Of a DNA stretch of 64,000 bases, positions 27,645 to 37,154 are shown piece by piece. The translations under genes and the position numbers were made by a program. This DNA is from a bacterium (GTDB lineage: Bacteria > SAR324 > XYD2-FULL-50-16): contig JAHJTV010000015.1 of the NCBI GenBank assembly GCA_018829445.1, forward strand, positions 62,001 to 126,000. The letters are read 5' to 3'. Every line of letters starts with the position of its first letter. The stretch's first letter is position 1. The notes beneath the pieces were generated by a model. That model was not told the DNA's origin, made no database searches, and saw only the letters and a program-made list of their open reading frames with translations.

Positions 27645-28487
27645 ATGGATTGCCAGAAGATTCTCATTATCGGCTCAGAAGGGCAGTTGGGACAAGAGTT
27701 CGTAAATTACCTGGATGAAAAACAGGTCCAATATTTTGCACCCAAAGAGAAGGATTGCAACATCACAGATGTTGAGCAGTTAACGGATCTGTTTACAAAA
27801 TATCAACCAAAATTTGTGATAAACTGTGCTGCCTATAATGCGGTGGAAGCGGCAGAGGAAAATCATGAGATTGCTTATCTAATTAACAGCCGGGCGGTCG
27901 AGACTATAGCCGGATTATGTAATCAATATGGCTGCAAACTTGTGCATTATAGCTCCGACTATGTTTTTGATGGAACCAAACAGGATCTCTATAATGAAGA
28001 TGATCCGACTTCTCCTCTCAATATATATGGAAAGAGTAAACTGGAAGGCGAAGAGATAGCTTTGTGTAGTAATCCGGAGTTCCTGGTTTTTAGACTCAGT
28101 TGGGTAATTGGCAGGGGGCAACAGAATTTTTTGCACAAACTGGGGGAGTGGGCGAAAACCAAGCGGGTATTAACAATAAGTGCGGATGAAGTCTCAATTC
28201 CTACCTTTACAGATGATATTGTAAAACTCACCCTGGAGAGTCTGGAAAAAGACCTAAAAGGGTTATATCACATGACCAGCAGTCAGTATGCATCCAGATA
28301 TGAATTAGCCAGATTTTATATTGACTATTTTAACTTGGATAACATTGTTATTCCCGTACCCATGAGCAATTTTAAAACGAAGGCATTGCGCCCCGTATTT
28401 TCTCCAATGTCCAATCTGAAGTTAGAGAGCGCATTAAATATTAAAATTCCTGATTGGAAAGATAGTTTTTGCAGGTTTTTTGGTTAG
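27645..28487 (+). CDS. rfbD: dTDP-4-dehydrorhamnose reductase
   Basis: This 280-residue extended SDR has GSEGQLGQE at 10-18, the RmlD block SSDYVFDG at 103-110 and YGKSKLEGE (Tyr128, Lys132). It carries out the NADPH-dependent last step to dTDP-L-rhamnose. It is transcribed opposite to rfbA-rfbC and converges with glnS, with six bases between the two stops. It completes the rhamnose pathway and marks the end of the glycan region. Confidence 0.93.
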   Translation: MDCQKILIIGSEGQLGQEFVNYLDEKQVQYFAPKEKDCNITDVEQLTDLFTKYQPKFVINCAAYNAVEAAEENHEIAYLINSRAVETIAGLCNQYGCKLVHYSSDYVFDGTKQDLYNEDDPTSPLNIYGKSKLEGEEIALCSNPEFLVFRLSWVIGRGQQNFLHKLGEWAKTKRVLTISADEVSIPTFTDDIVKLTLESLEKDLKGLYHMTSSQYASRYELARFYIDYFNLDNIVIPVPMSNFKTKALRPVFSPMSNLKLESALNIKIPDWKDSFCRFFG

Positions 28488-28493
28488 CCCGAC

Positions 28494-30188
28494 TCACTTC
28501 TTTTCTACCTCCGCCTTCTCGATTTTTGCCCAGGAATCTCGCAGGGTTACGGTGCGGTTGAAGACCAGGGTTCCCTCTTTGGAATCCACAGAATCGACAT
28601 TAAAGTAGCCCAGGCGTTCAAACTGGAACTGGTCTTCCGGTTTGGCTGCTTTTAAGCCCGGTTCTAGGAGGGCTTTTTTGATGGTCTCGATGGAGTCGGG
28701 ATTTAAGAAGGTTTTAAAATCCTCCTCTTCGGCGTCCGGTCTTGCCTTGGTGAAAAGCCGGTCGTAGAGCCTCACTTCCGCTTCAACTGCATTTACTTCC
28801 GAAACCCAGTGAATCACTCCCTTCACCTTCTTTGTGCTGGTTCCGGTTCCGCTTTTGGTGTCCGGATCGTAAGTGCAGCGGAGCTCCACAATCTCCCCTG
28901 ATTTCCCATCCTTAATCACTTCATTACATTTTATAATATAGGCATACCGCAGTCTTACCTCTTTATCCGGTGCCAGGCGGAAAAACTTCTTGGGCGGATC
29001 TACCAAAAAATCGTCTTTTTCGATGTAGATAACCTTGGAAAAAGGCAGCTTCCGGTTTCCCATTTCCGGTTTTTGCGGATGCACAGGTGCTTCCAATTCC
29101 TCAACCAGATCTTCCGGATAGTTATCGATAACCACCTTCAGCGGGTTTAAGACAGCCATGGCCCTCGGGGCTTTGCTATCCAAATCCTCCCTTACACAAT
29201 TCTCCAGCAGACTCATCTCGATATAATTTTCCTTTTTTGTAATTCCAACCCGTTCTGCAAAATCACGTAAGCTTTCCGGAGTATATCCTCTGCGGCGCAT
29301 CCCCATCAGGGTTGGCATCCTGGGGTCATCCCAACCGCTGACCAGTCCCTTGTCAACCAGTTGGTTCAGTTTACGCTTGCTGGTGACGGTATAGTTCAAT
29401 GAAAGCCTGGAAAACTCAATCTGCTGGGGATGACAGGGGGTATCCAGTTGGTCCAGAACCCAGTCATACAGTGGACGATGATCCTCAAACTCCAAAGTAC
29501 AGAGGGAGTGAGTAATCCCTTCCTGAGCGTCGGAAAGACAATGGGTGTAGTCGTACAGAGGGTAGATGTTCCATTTATCCCCTGATCTCAGATGGGGGAC
29601 TTTTAAGATCCGGTAGATCACCGGGTCTCTCAGGTTGATATTGGGGGATGCCATATCGATTTTTGCCCGGAGTACATGCTCTCCTTCCTTGAACTCCCCG
29701 GCCTGCATTTTCTCAAATAGTTCCAGATTTTCCTCAACCGAGCGGTCCCGGTACGGACTGTTCTTTCCCGGTTCCTTGAGGGTTCCCCTGTATTCCCGCA
29801 TCTTATCGGCAGGCAGGCTGCAGACATACGCCTTGCCTTTTTTAATCAGTTCAATGGCGTATTCATACAAACGGTCAAAATAATCGGACGCATGGGTTAG
29901 TCTGTCCTCCCAATCAAAGCCAAGCCAGCGGACAGAAGAGAGAATCGAGTCCATATATTCTTCGCTTTCCTTGCCGGGATTGGTATCATCAAACCGCATG
30001 TAACATTTTCCATTGTATTCCTCCGCCATGCCAAAGTTCAGGCAGATCGATTTTGCATGTCCGATATGGAGGTAGCCATTGGGTTCCGGTGGAAAACGAG
30101 TGATCACTTTGCCTTCGTTCTTATTATTTCTGATATCCTCTTCAATAATCTGGCGGATAAAATGCTTCGGTTTTTCGGTGTTTGTCAT
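28494..30188 (-). CDS. glnS: Glutaminyl-tRNA synthetase
   Basis: This 564-residue class I synthetase has [15 protein letters not shown] at 33-47 (HIGH signature), the amino-acid-pocket region YDYTHCLSD near 212-220, and the KMSKS-equivalent VTSKRKL at 268-274. The C-terminal anticodon-binding beta-barrel region is complete. It charges tRNA-Gln directly. Together with the gltX gene below, this implies that Gln-tRNA does not depend on the amidotransferase route. It is transcribed toward rfbD. Confidence 0.97.
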   Translation of the reverse strand: MTNTEKPKHFIRQIIEEDIRNNKNEGKVITRFPPEPNGYLHIGHAKSICLNFGMAEEYNGKCYMRFDDTNPGKESEEYMDSILSSVRWLGFDWEDRLTHASDYFDRLYEYAIELIKKGKAYVCSLPADKMREYRGTLKEPGKNSPYRDRSVEENLELFEKMQAGEFKEGEHVLRAKIDMASPNINLRDPVIYRILKVPHLRSGDKWNIYPLYDYTHCLSDAQEGITHSLCTLEFEDHRPLYDWVLDQLDTPCHPQQIEFSRLSLNYTVTSKRKLNQLVDKGLVSGWDDPRMPTLMGMRRRGYTPESLRDFAERVGITKKENYIEMSLLENCVREDLDSKAPRAMAVLNPLKVVIDNYPEDLVEELEAPVHPQKPEMGNRKLPFSKVIYIEKDDFLVDPPKKFFRLAPDKEVRLRYAYIIKCNEVIKDGKSGEIVELRCTYDPDTKSGTGTSTKKVKGVIHWVSEVNAVEAEVRLYDRLFTKARPDAEEEDFKTFLNPDSIETIKKALLEPGLKAAKPEDQFQFERLGYFNVDSVDSKEGTLVFNRTVTLRDSWAKIEKAEVEKK

Positions 30189-30247
30189 AGTTTCTTTGGG
30201 TGATGTTAGTAGTGATAAGTTGTTGCAATAAAAAGAATAGAAGAGTT

Positions 30248-30541
30248 TTATAACCCTTGTAAAGAGCTAGATAAATCTAGCCATTGAGGGTTGGTTTTCT
30301 CAATCAACTCAATTTTCCAATCCCTTTTCCAGTTTTTTAATTGTTTTTCTCTTCTTATTGCTGAGTGTATATCCGAGGTTGATTCATAATAAATTAATTT
30401 GTGGACACTATATTTTTTGGTAAATCCGTCTACTATGTTGGTTTTATGTTCAAAAACACGCTTTTGAATATTGCTCGTCACTCCGATATATAGTGTTCCA
30501 TTCTTTTTACTAGCCATGATATAGACAAAATATCTTTTCAT
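30248..30541 (-). CDS. GIY-YIG nuclease-domain protein
   Basis: This 97-residue protein is a single GIY-YIG domain of the small UPF0213-like type: [17 protein letters not shown] near residues 6-22, then an Arg at 28-29, [13 protein letters not shown] and a Glu-containing helix. These stand-alone proteins are frequent in genomes with many small repeats, but their function is mostly unknown. It is the first gene after glnS and lies next to a block of tandem intergenic repeats. Confidence 0.85.
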   Translation of the reverse strand: MKRYFVYIMASKKNGTLYIGVTSNIQKRVFEHKTNIVDGFTKKYSVHKLIYYESTSDIHSAIRREKQLKNWKRDWKIELIEKTNPQWLDLSSSLQGL

Positions 30542-30638
30542 GACAGGCCTATTGTATTATTGACGATTTGGAATTTTAAACAGTTGTTTTTAGATTACGC
30601 AGACTGTTTTGCATATTTTAAAAATCTTGGTTTCCCTG

Positions 30639-31066
30639 CTGTCATTCCGGCCTTGAGCCGGAATCTATGTTAATTACATTCAAATGGTAGTCTGGATCCC
30701 GGATCAAGTCCGGGATGACAAGTGTCAAGTCCGGGATGACAAGTGTGACTTGACGTCTGTTTATATTGGAAAAGTCTTCGATTTTTCTATTGTGACACAG
30801 CCTGTCTCTGCTGTCATTCCGGCCTTGAGCCGGAATCCATATTAATTACGCTCAAATGGTAGTCTGGATCCCGGATCAAGTCCGGGATGACAAGTGTCAA
30901 GTCCGGGATGACAAGTGTGACTTGACGTCTGTTTATATTGGAAAAATCTTCAATTTTTCTATTGTGACACAGCCTGTAGATGCTGTCATTCCGGCCTTGA
31001 GCCGGAATCTATGTTAATTACATTCAAATGGTAGTCTAGATCCCGGATCAAGTCCGGGATGACATA
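30639..31066. repeat. Tandem array of a 172-bp REP-containing unit
   Basis: The segment CTGTCATTCCGGCCTTGAGC starts at 30639, 30811 and 30983, a constant period of 172 bases; the third copy is truncated after about 85 bases. Each full unit holds two palindromes (CCGGCCTTGAGCCGG and CCCGGATCAAGTCCGGG), a repeated GTCAAGTCCGGGATGACAAGT, and a tail ending in TATTGTGACACAGCC. The tail is shared with 33878-34020 and, reversed, with 54196-54260. The array fills most of the 626-base gap between the GIY-YIG gene and gltX. Confidence 0.9.
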
Positions 31067-31167
31067 TGACTCAATTTTATGGATAACTCAAGCATTTTTG
31101 AATTGCCATATAATCTGCAAGACCGTTATAAGAACGGTTAAACCGGGTTTGAGACTATATTGATGCT

Positions 31168-32604
31168 TTAACCCAACACCCGTCTCACCATCTGCAGGCA
31201 CTTCTCCTTGCCGAAGATATCCACTACCGAGGACAGGTCAGGGCCGTGTTCCATTAGCGTAATGGCGATTCTCATGGGAATCCAGAGGTTTTTTCCCTTG
31301 ACGCCGGTTTCTTTTTGCACGGCTTTCATGACCTGGCCGAAGTTTTCGGATGAGAGTTCATCAAGTTCCCCAACTTTTTCGATAAAGCATTTATAAACCT
31401 GCTGGGATGGTTCCTCCTTTACTTTGGCTAATAAGTCTTCATCTTCAATGGTTGGATTATCGTTAAAAAACAGATCCAACTTACTATTAATATCCGGCAG
31501 GGTTGTTATATAGTCCCGGACAACCTGGATAATCCTGGTTAACCGATCCGGTTCGATGTCCAGGGCTTGTTGCGGCAGATAAGGTTGCACCAGCTTAGCC
31601 AGTTCTTCGATGGGAATCTGTTTGATATACTGCTGGTTCATCCATTTCAGTTTTTCGATATCAAACACGGCTCCTGCTTTTCCCACCCGATCCAACGAGA
31701 ACTTCTCCTTTAATTCGTCCAATGAAAAAATCTCCTGGTCATCCGAGGTATTCCAACCTAAAAGTGCGACAAAATTGATTAACGCCTCCGGTAAAAACCC
31801 TTTGTTACGATAGTCTTCGGTGGCCACATCTCCCTGTCGTTTACTAAGCTTGCTTCTATCGGCGTTCAGCAATAATGGCAGATGAGCGAATCGGGGAATC
31901 TCCCAGCCAAAATAGTGATATAATTGCACATGTTTCGGTGTTGAAGGCAACCACTCTTCTCCCCTGATGACATGGGTAATTTTCATTAAATGATCATCCA
32001 CAACATTTGCCAGATGATAGGTGGGATATCCGTCCGATTTCATTAGAACCTGGTCGTCAATCTGGCTGGTCTTAAACGCCACGTCACCGCGAACCTCGTC
32101 CTTAACCACGATCTCTTCAAGGGAATGGTCGATCTTCATACGGATAACGGAGGGAATTCCCGCTTCCAGTTTCTGCTTGACAACCTCACGCGAGAGATGC
32201 CGGCAGCGTCCATCATATCGGGCGTCCTGCTTGTTTGCCATCTGCTCTTCCCGCATTCTGGTCAGATCCTCCTCGGTGCAGAAGCAGTGGTAGGCGTCGT
32301 TCTGTTCCAGGAGTTGATTGGCGTATTTTTTATAGATGTCCAACCGTTCGGATTGAATATAGGGTCCATAGTCACCGCCAACATGGGGGCCTTCATCGAA
32401 AGCAATTTTTGCCCACTCAAGTGATTCGATCAGGTTCTCGACAGCTCCTTCCACTTTTCTGTTTTGATCCGTGTCTTCAATCCGTAAAATTGTCTTGCCG
32501 TTGGTGCCACAGGCAAAAAGATAGTTAAACAAAGCGGTTCTTAGACCGCCTACATGTAAAAATCCTGTTGGACTGGGGGCAAATCGTACTCTGTTTTCAG
32601 ACAT
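31168..32604 (-). CDS. gltX: Glutamyl-tRNA synthetase
   Basis: From the ATG at 32602-32604 the product is 478 residues. An upstream ATG would add 18 residues with no counterpart in the family. SPTGFLHVGG at 11-20 is the HIGH region, KLSKRQG at 252-258 is KMSKS, and HCFCTEED near 106-113 belongs to the zinc-type insertion (partly kept). It charges tRNA-Glu. It has its own transcript, upstream of the orphan gene at 32804, which is divergent. Confidence 0.96.
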   Translation of the reverse strand: MSENRVRFAPSPTGFLHVGGLRTALFNYLFACGTNGKTILRIEDTDQNRKVEGAVENLIESLEWAKIAFDEGPHVGGDYGPYIQSERLDIYKKYANQLLEQNDAYHCFCTEEDLTRMREEQMANKQDARYDGRCRHLSREVVKQKLEAGIPSVIRMKIDHSLEEIVVKDEVRGDVAFKTSQIDDQVLMKSDGYPTYHLANVVDDHLMKITHVIRGEEWLPSTPKHVQLYHYFGWEIPRFAHLPLLLNADRSKLSKRQGDVATEDYRNKGFLPEALINFVALLGWNTSDDQEIFSLDELKEKFSLDRVGKAGAVFDIEKLKWMNQQYIKQIPIEELAKLVQPYLPQQALDIEPDRLTRIIQVVRDYITTLPDINSKLDLFFNDNPTIEDEDLLAKVKEEPSQQVYKCFIEKVGELDELSSENFGQVMKAVQKETGVKGKNLWIPMRIAITLMEHGPDLSSVVDIFGKEKCLQMVRRVLG

Positions 32605-32803
32605 GTCTCTACTCTGCGATTGGATAGGAGTTAAGGGCGTTTTTGGTGAAAGAATCAAATTAAAATGGTAAATATAATCTTCCTGTGGTTTAGATTTTGA
32701 ATATCTTAACTGAGACTATTGTATTGAGTGTTTGGTCAAAAATAAACAGTAAACCATCGACCCGGAATTCTATTATACTTAAACCCGGATCTCAAGAGGT
32801 GAT

Positions 32804-33817
32804 ATGCATCAGTATATTGAAACAGTTCGAAACGAAATAGAAACCGCATCAGCCCAGGAATCCTATCTTGCCAGTACTTTATTCCTGAGAATGTATAAGA
32901 ATTTCGCCTATGAGGACGAAGGAGCCTGGAAGATAACGGACAAGGAGGGATTCGAAAAAATTCAGCACAAAGCCATCAATTGCATCAGCAAACAGTGGGA
33001 GTTTGATGTCAAGGAGGAAATTCTTGCATGGCAGGTGGCGATGCTGAGGGATATTGCCAAGGAATCCTATAAGTGGTGGGTGGACTACAAAGATGAAAGA
33101 TTCAGGAGAGCCGATAATTTCAGTGACGGTGAAGCCTGTATGGCATTGGAATCCACCTGTGAGAAGTTGGGTGTGAATCCTACCGAGGCCTATACGGCTT
33201 TGCTGGAAGTGGAGTTTGTTCTGACCCGGCTGTGCACCTCTTGCAATAAATCGGTCATTGAGCTGGATAAATACTGGCAGTTCAAGTATCACAACAAAAG
33301 AAAAGCCCCTGAAAACAGCTTTATCTATAAACGGATCGAATTGGAAAGCCGGCAGACGATTTTGTATAAAAGTATCGAGTTGCTGAGTAGTGTTTCCCAA
33401 CGATGTGCAAAATACGCGAAACAGCTGGCAGGTGCCGATCACTTGTTGTGGATGAATCCACACTACCTGTTGGAATCGGTCATTCACATGCTCCAGGGAT
33501 TTTTGAATTTTGAGTTTGTTGAAAATAGTGATCTTTCTCTCTCCAAATGGTTGGATAAACTTTTCCCCAAGCGATTGGCTTCAGGACAACCCAATCCAAA
33601 TTTCCAGAGCAGACTGCATCAAAAGATCATTGCAAATCTTACCCAGGCAACGCAGTGTATGGTTCAGCAAACGGTAAAGAGAAAAGATGTTTTCTCACAG
33701 CGTGATGAGATTATGCGTCCCTATTTCCACGAAATCCTGGAAAGTGTAAAAAGAGTTGAACTGGAAAACCTGAGTTCAATGAAAGAGGAAAATCGGAAAG
33801 AGAATCATTCTTTTTAA
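32804..33817 (+). CDS. Conserved-looking protein of unknown function
   Basis: I do not recognise this 337-residue protein. It is predicted soluble and mostly helical, without signal peptide or membrane span. A few Cys (region LTRLCTSCNKS near residue 145) are present but do not form a clear metal motif. Codon use resembles the neighbours and the frame is clean, with ATG at 32804 preceded by AAGAGGTG. It is divergent from gltX and followed by a repeat element. Regular codon use and length argue for a real gene, function open. Confidence 0.75.
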   Translation: MHQYIETVRNEIETASAQESYLASTLFLRMYKNFAYEDEGAWKITDKEGFEKIQHKAINCISKQWEFDVKEEILAWQVAMLRDIAKESYKWWVDYKDERFRRADNFSDGEACMALESTCEKLGVNPTEAYTALLEVEFVLTRLCTSCNKSVIELDKYWQFKYHNKRKAPENSFIYKRIELESRQTILYKSIELLSSVSQRCAKYAKQLAGADHLLWMNPHYLLESVIHMLQGFLNFEFVENSDLSLSKWLDKLFPKRLASGQPNPNFQSRLHQKIIANLTQATQCMVQQTVKRKDVFSQRDEIMRPYFHEILESVKRVELENLSSMKEENRKENHSF

Positions 33818-33827
33818 TCGTGGATTA

Positions 33828-34020
33828 GGCTGTGTCATAATTTAAAATATGACAATTTTAAAGAAAAATAGCCGACCCTGTCATTCCGGGCTTGACCCGG
33901 AATCTATTGTTATAAAAGAGTATTTTCATCCTGGATCCCGGATCAAGTCCGGGATGACAAGTGTGACTTGACGTCTGTTTATATTGGAAAAATTTTCTAT
34001 TTTTCTATTGTGATACAGCC
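33828..34020. repeat. 193-bp MITE-like element with GGCTGTGTCA ends
   Basis: The left end GGCTGTGTCATAAT and the reverse complement of the right end ATTGTGATACAGCC agree at 12 of 14 positions. Inside is a REP pair starting at 33878, and a right half nearly identical to the tail of the 172-bp units at 30639. No clear target duplication is visible. Confidence 0.7.
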
Positions 34021-34564
34021 CATAAAGTCGGAATCACAGGGTAGGTTTTTCCTGTAATAAATTTAAAAAAATATCTCTTGCGTTATCCACCAATCAGACC
34101 TCGATAGACCGCCCTCCCTTCGTTTTAAATCAGATCATCATTAATTCATTGAGTTGAAAGCAGGTTCACAAACAAATCGATTTTCACTTGAAATATCATG
34201 TGAAGCAACATAGAGTAGTCTGTTTGTAGGATTTGTCCGAATGCCCTTCTACGATTGTCGAAGGCGGCAAATAACCTATCAGAAACTTAAATAAAAGAAA
34301 AATATTTTTGCAGGTTTTTTCTTAAACAGTTCATATCTAATAGCATCCAAATTCGATCCGTTGATTGCTTCAGTCTTTTTCACTGCTGAACCAAATAATC
34401 AATAAATGCAGTAGATATGGGATTTAAAGAATTTCTTTTGACTTCTTGTGGGCACATCATTTAGATTCTTTAGAGCTGTTTTTTAGAAAGCTGCAATATT
34501 ATATTCCGATCGGAATTGGAATTTTTTCTTCCTATCGCTGACAACCAGAAGAAAACAATCACAT
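34021..34564. other. Intergenic region, no feature seen
   Basis: About 540 bases of AT-rich sequence between the repeat element and the gene at 34565. I find no ORF with coding character, no tRNA and no strong hairpin. It may hold the promoter of the gene that follows. Confidence 0.4.
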
Positions 34565-36217
34565 ATGCTTAAGTTCTACGGAATCAGGTTTAATCAAAAC
34601 GGATCACCCGAACGATTTTCACTTTCATTTGCAATAGGCGAATCCCTGCATGCCGGTTTACATATCTGTGAACAGCTGAATGGTGATCCCCAAAAAACGA
34701 CAGAAGCGGTTGATAAGGAGATTGGAAAGCTGTTTCAGGGCCCGGAATCAAAGAAAAACAACAAAAAATTTCGATTTTTTGTTGCCAAATGGTTCAGGAC
34801 AAAAGATATCGTCTTATTCTTACTCAAAAACGCTGCAACAAAGGAATTAAAATTATCGATCGCCAAAATACTGGATTCTCGCGAAGTGATCGAGAATAAA
34901 TGGAAACAGATTGAACCCCTGGTGTTAGGTTTTCTCAGTCAACTCAGTGTGACCGAAAGAAATCAGCAGCTCAGTGATTCGGAGTCGGATGTCAATATGA
35001 TTATGCAGATGATCAGTCTTTTTTTCCTGGAACAGGATGAGGAGGTTCCGCCTGCCAATCTGGAATTGCAGTTTATTCGGTATCAATTCCCTAAAATAAT
35101 CTGGAAGAAGAAAGACGGCTTTAATGCCATCAGCAATCCGTTCTGGTTGCCCAAGAATATGTTTTGCCGTGCCTCTTACCTTCTGGCCAGAATCATATCG
35201 AAGATTTATGAACACTCCGTAAGCAATAGAGTAGACATTGTTCCCGTTCATTTAATCGCGGATCAACAGACTGTTCCCAGTCAGATGGATTCCTTCGAAA
35301 AAAACAGTCCGACATTTTCTCTTCATTCACTAATGCCCGATGAAGTCCCTGACGAAATCAGGCTGGAAATAGAGGATGATGGGCAGGAGGACGAACAACT
35401 CCAGTTGATTCCCGAATCTGTTTCCGAAACCCTGTTGTCGCTGCAGAAGATGATTCAAAAAAGATTTTCCCATGACGGCGTCAAACATCTGTTGGGTATT
35501 TTGAGGCAATTTGCGGGTTCAAACTCCGAAGGCTACTGCCTTTTTAGCGTCAGGAAACATCTGGAACTGGTGGCAAAACCTTCAAAACAGGGGGAATTCT
35601 CGGAAAAGCAGGTTACCCTTTTTACGGAGGTGTTTCGGCTTTTATCCACTGTTAAGGTCAAGCGATTCTGGAAAAAGGATGAAGATACCAGGGAAACCAG
35701 CAATCCCTTTGTGCTTGAGTTATATTCCGAATGCCAGTCTCAGAAACCCTGTTCTTTGCGGAAAAAAATTGTCCTTGACCCGATTTTTCTGCCGGGAATA
35801 AACAATCCATTTCATCTGGGGATGCATTTGAGATTGATTCCACCGCGTCTGTTCAGAGAAAGCATTTACAAACATCCCCTGCTTCCCGGGTTAGCCTCCT
35901 ACCTGACCGGAACCTGGTTGAATGAATTCATCGGCAAACGGGGTGTCGCTTCAAAAACAACACGGGAAGTTATAGAGGGGTGTGCATTCAATATTGTTCC
36001 TTCCAACAAGTTACGGATAATTGATAAAGCCAAATCCGAACTGGCCTACATGAAAGAAAAATGTTATATTTCCGAATATAGTTGCGAAAATGATGACAAG
36101 GGAAATCCCTGGGATGATCATCTTACAATAACAGCGTCTGAAAATGTCTTAGCCAGTATTGCGGAAAAGATGAGAGTTGTTAACTCCAATTGTGTTTCGG
36201 AGAAACTAATTGCCTAG
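34565..36217 (+). CDS. Large protein of unknown function upstream of fmt
   Basis: This 550-residue protein is not recognisable to me. It has no signal peptide or membrane span. The central part (about residues 255-290) is strongly acidic (EIEDDGQEDEQLQL) and separates two helical halves. Its 3' end overlaps the TTG start of fmt by 8 bases, so it is co-transcribed with fmt and perhaps hflX. That coupling with translation and ribosome-rescue genes is the only functional hint. Codon use matches the neighbours. Confidence 0.78.
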   Translation: MLKFYGIRFNQNGSPERFSLSFAIGESLHAGLHICEQLNGDPQKTTEAVDKEIGKLFQGPESKKNNKKFRFFVAKWFRTKDIVLFLLKNAATKELKLSIAKILDSREVIENKWKQIEPLVLGFLSQLSVTERNQQLSDSESDVNMIMQMISLFFLEQDEEVPPANLELQFIRYQFPKIIWKKKDGFNAISNPFWLPKNMFCRASYLLARIISKIYEHSVSNRVDIVPVHLIADQQTVPSQMDSFEKNSPTFSLHSLMPDEVPDEIRLEIEDDGQEDEQLQLIPESVSETLLSLQKMIQKRFSHDGVKHLLGILRQFAGSNSEGYCLFSVRKHLELVAKPSKQGEFSEKQVTLFTEVFRLLSTVKVKRFWKKDEDTRETSNPFVLELYSECQSQKPCSLRKKIVLDPIFLPGINNPFHLGMHLRLIPPRLFRESIYKHPLLPGLASYLTGTWLNEFIGKRGVASKTTREVIEGCAFNIVPSNKLRIIDKAKSELAYMKEKCYISEYSCENDDKGNPWDDHLTITASENVLASIAEKMRVVNSNCVSEKLIA

Positions 36218-37145
36218 TATCGTTTTTATGGGTACTCCGGAATTTGCGGTACCCTCTTTAAAGGCTTTGCTGGAAGCGGGATTTGATGTCCCCCTCCTGG
36301 TTTGCCAACCTGATCGGAAAAAAGATCGGGGCCACAAGATTCAATTTCCTCCTACCAAGGATCTCGCCTTAGAGTATAACGTCGAAGTATATCAGCCGGA
36401 GAGTATCCGTTCTCCTGAAGCGATCGCTAAATTGTCAGCCTTTACGGTCGATTTTTTTGTGGTGATTGCCTACGGGAAAATATTGCCACCGGATGTTCTC
36501 AATATTCCCGGGAAAGCCTGTATCAATACCCATGCATCATTACTTCCCAAGTGGAGGGGCGCGGCTCCGATTCAATTCTCAATATTACATGGTGATAAAG
36601 AAACCGGAGTTTGTACCATGTTGATGGATGTTGGGATGGATACCGGTGATATTTTGCTCACCCGGAAAACAAACATTACTGCCGACGAAAAGGTTGATGC
36701 CCTCAGCGACCGATTGGCGAGCATGGGGGCTGATTTGATTGTGGAGACGATCAATCGATTTGATGAATTGACCCCGGTTAAGCAGGATCATGAAAGAGCA
36801 ACCTACGCCAGGTTACTGAAAAAAGAGGACCGTTTTATCGACTGGAGTCAGAATGCGCACCAGGTATATTGTCATTTTAGGGCGATGAGTCCTTCGCCGG
36901 GAGTGGTCACCTTTTTTCGGGGGAAACGGCTTCTTCTGAAATCGATGGAGCATAGAGTTCATAGTATCAGTATTTCTTCCAACCCAGGTGAGATAACAGC
37001 GATTGAAAATGACCGGTTTTCAGTCGCATGTGGAAATGGTTTTGTCGACATCATTTCCTGTCAACCTGAAAACAAAAAAGAACTGCTCGCCAGAGATTTT
37101 ATTAATGGCTTTCAGTTAAAAATTGGAGACGTTTTTAAGAGGTAA
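36210..37145 (+). CDS. fmt: Methionyl-tRNA formyltransferase
   Basis: This 311-residue protein begins MPSIVFMGTPEFAVPSL, typical of Fmt, and contains NTHASLLPKWRGAAPIQ near residues 107-123 (catalytic Asn, His) and DVGMDTGDIL with the catalytic Asp. It formylates initiator Met-tRNA using 10-formyl-THF. The start is TTG 36210 with a CGGAG site 6-7 bases upstream; the next in-frame ATG would cut into the first strand. No def gene is next to it, which is unusual but not rare. Confidence 0.95.
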   Translation: MPSIVFMGTPEFAVPSLKALLEAGFDVPLLVCQPDRKKDRGHKIQFPPTKDLALEYNVEVYQPESIRSPEAIAKLSAFTVDFFVVIAYGKILPPDVLNIPGKACINTHASLLPKWRGAAPIQFSILHGDKETGVCTMLMDVGMDTGDILLTRKTNITADEKVDALSDRLASMGADLIVETINRFDELTPVKQDHERATYARLLKKEDRFIDWSQNAHQVYCHFRAMSPSPGVVTFFRGKRLLLKSMEHRVHSISISSNPGEITAIENDRFSVACGNGFVDIISCQPENKKELLARDFINGFQLKIGDVFKR

Positions 37146-37154
37146 GACAAACCA

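Noticed and set aside
30639..31066. Possible CRISPR array
   Set aside because: The period is 172 bases and the copies are almost identical over their whole length, without unique spacers.
32021..32528. Plus-strand frames of 90-99 codons opposite gltX
   Set aside because: They are antisense to a clear synthetase gene and show no motif.
32879..33487. 202-codon minus-strand frame opposite the gene at 32804
   Set aside because: It is long, but the plus-strand frame covers it fully, has a better start and more natural composition, so I kept only the plus strand.
34021..34564. Possible tRNA or riboswitch in the gap before 34565
   Set aside because: No cloverleaf, CCA-compatible stem or conserved loop was seen by eye.
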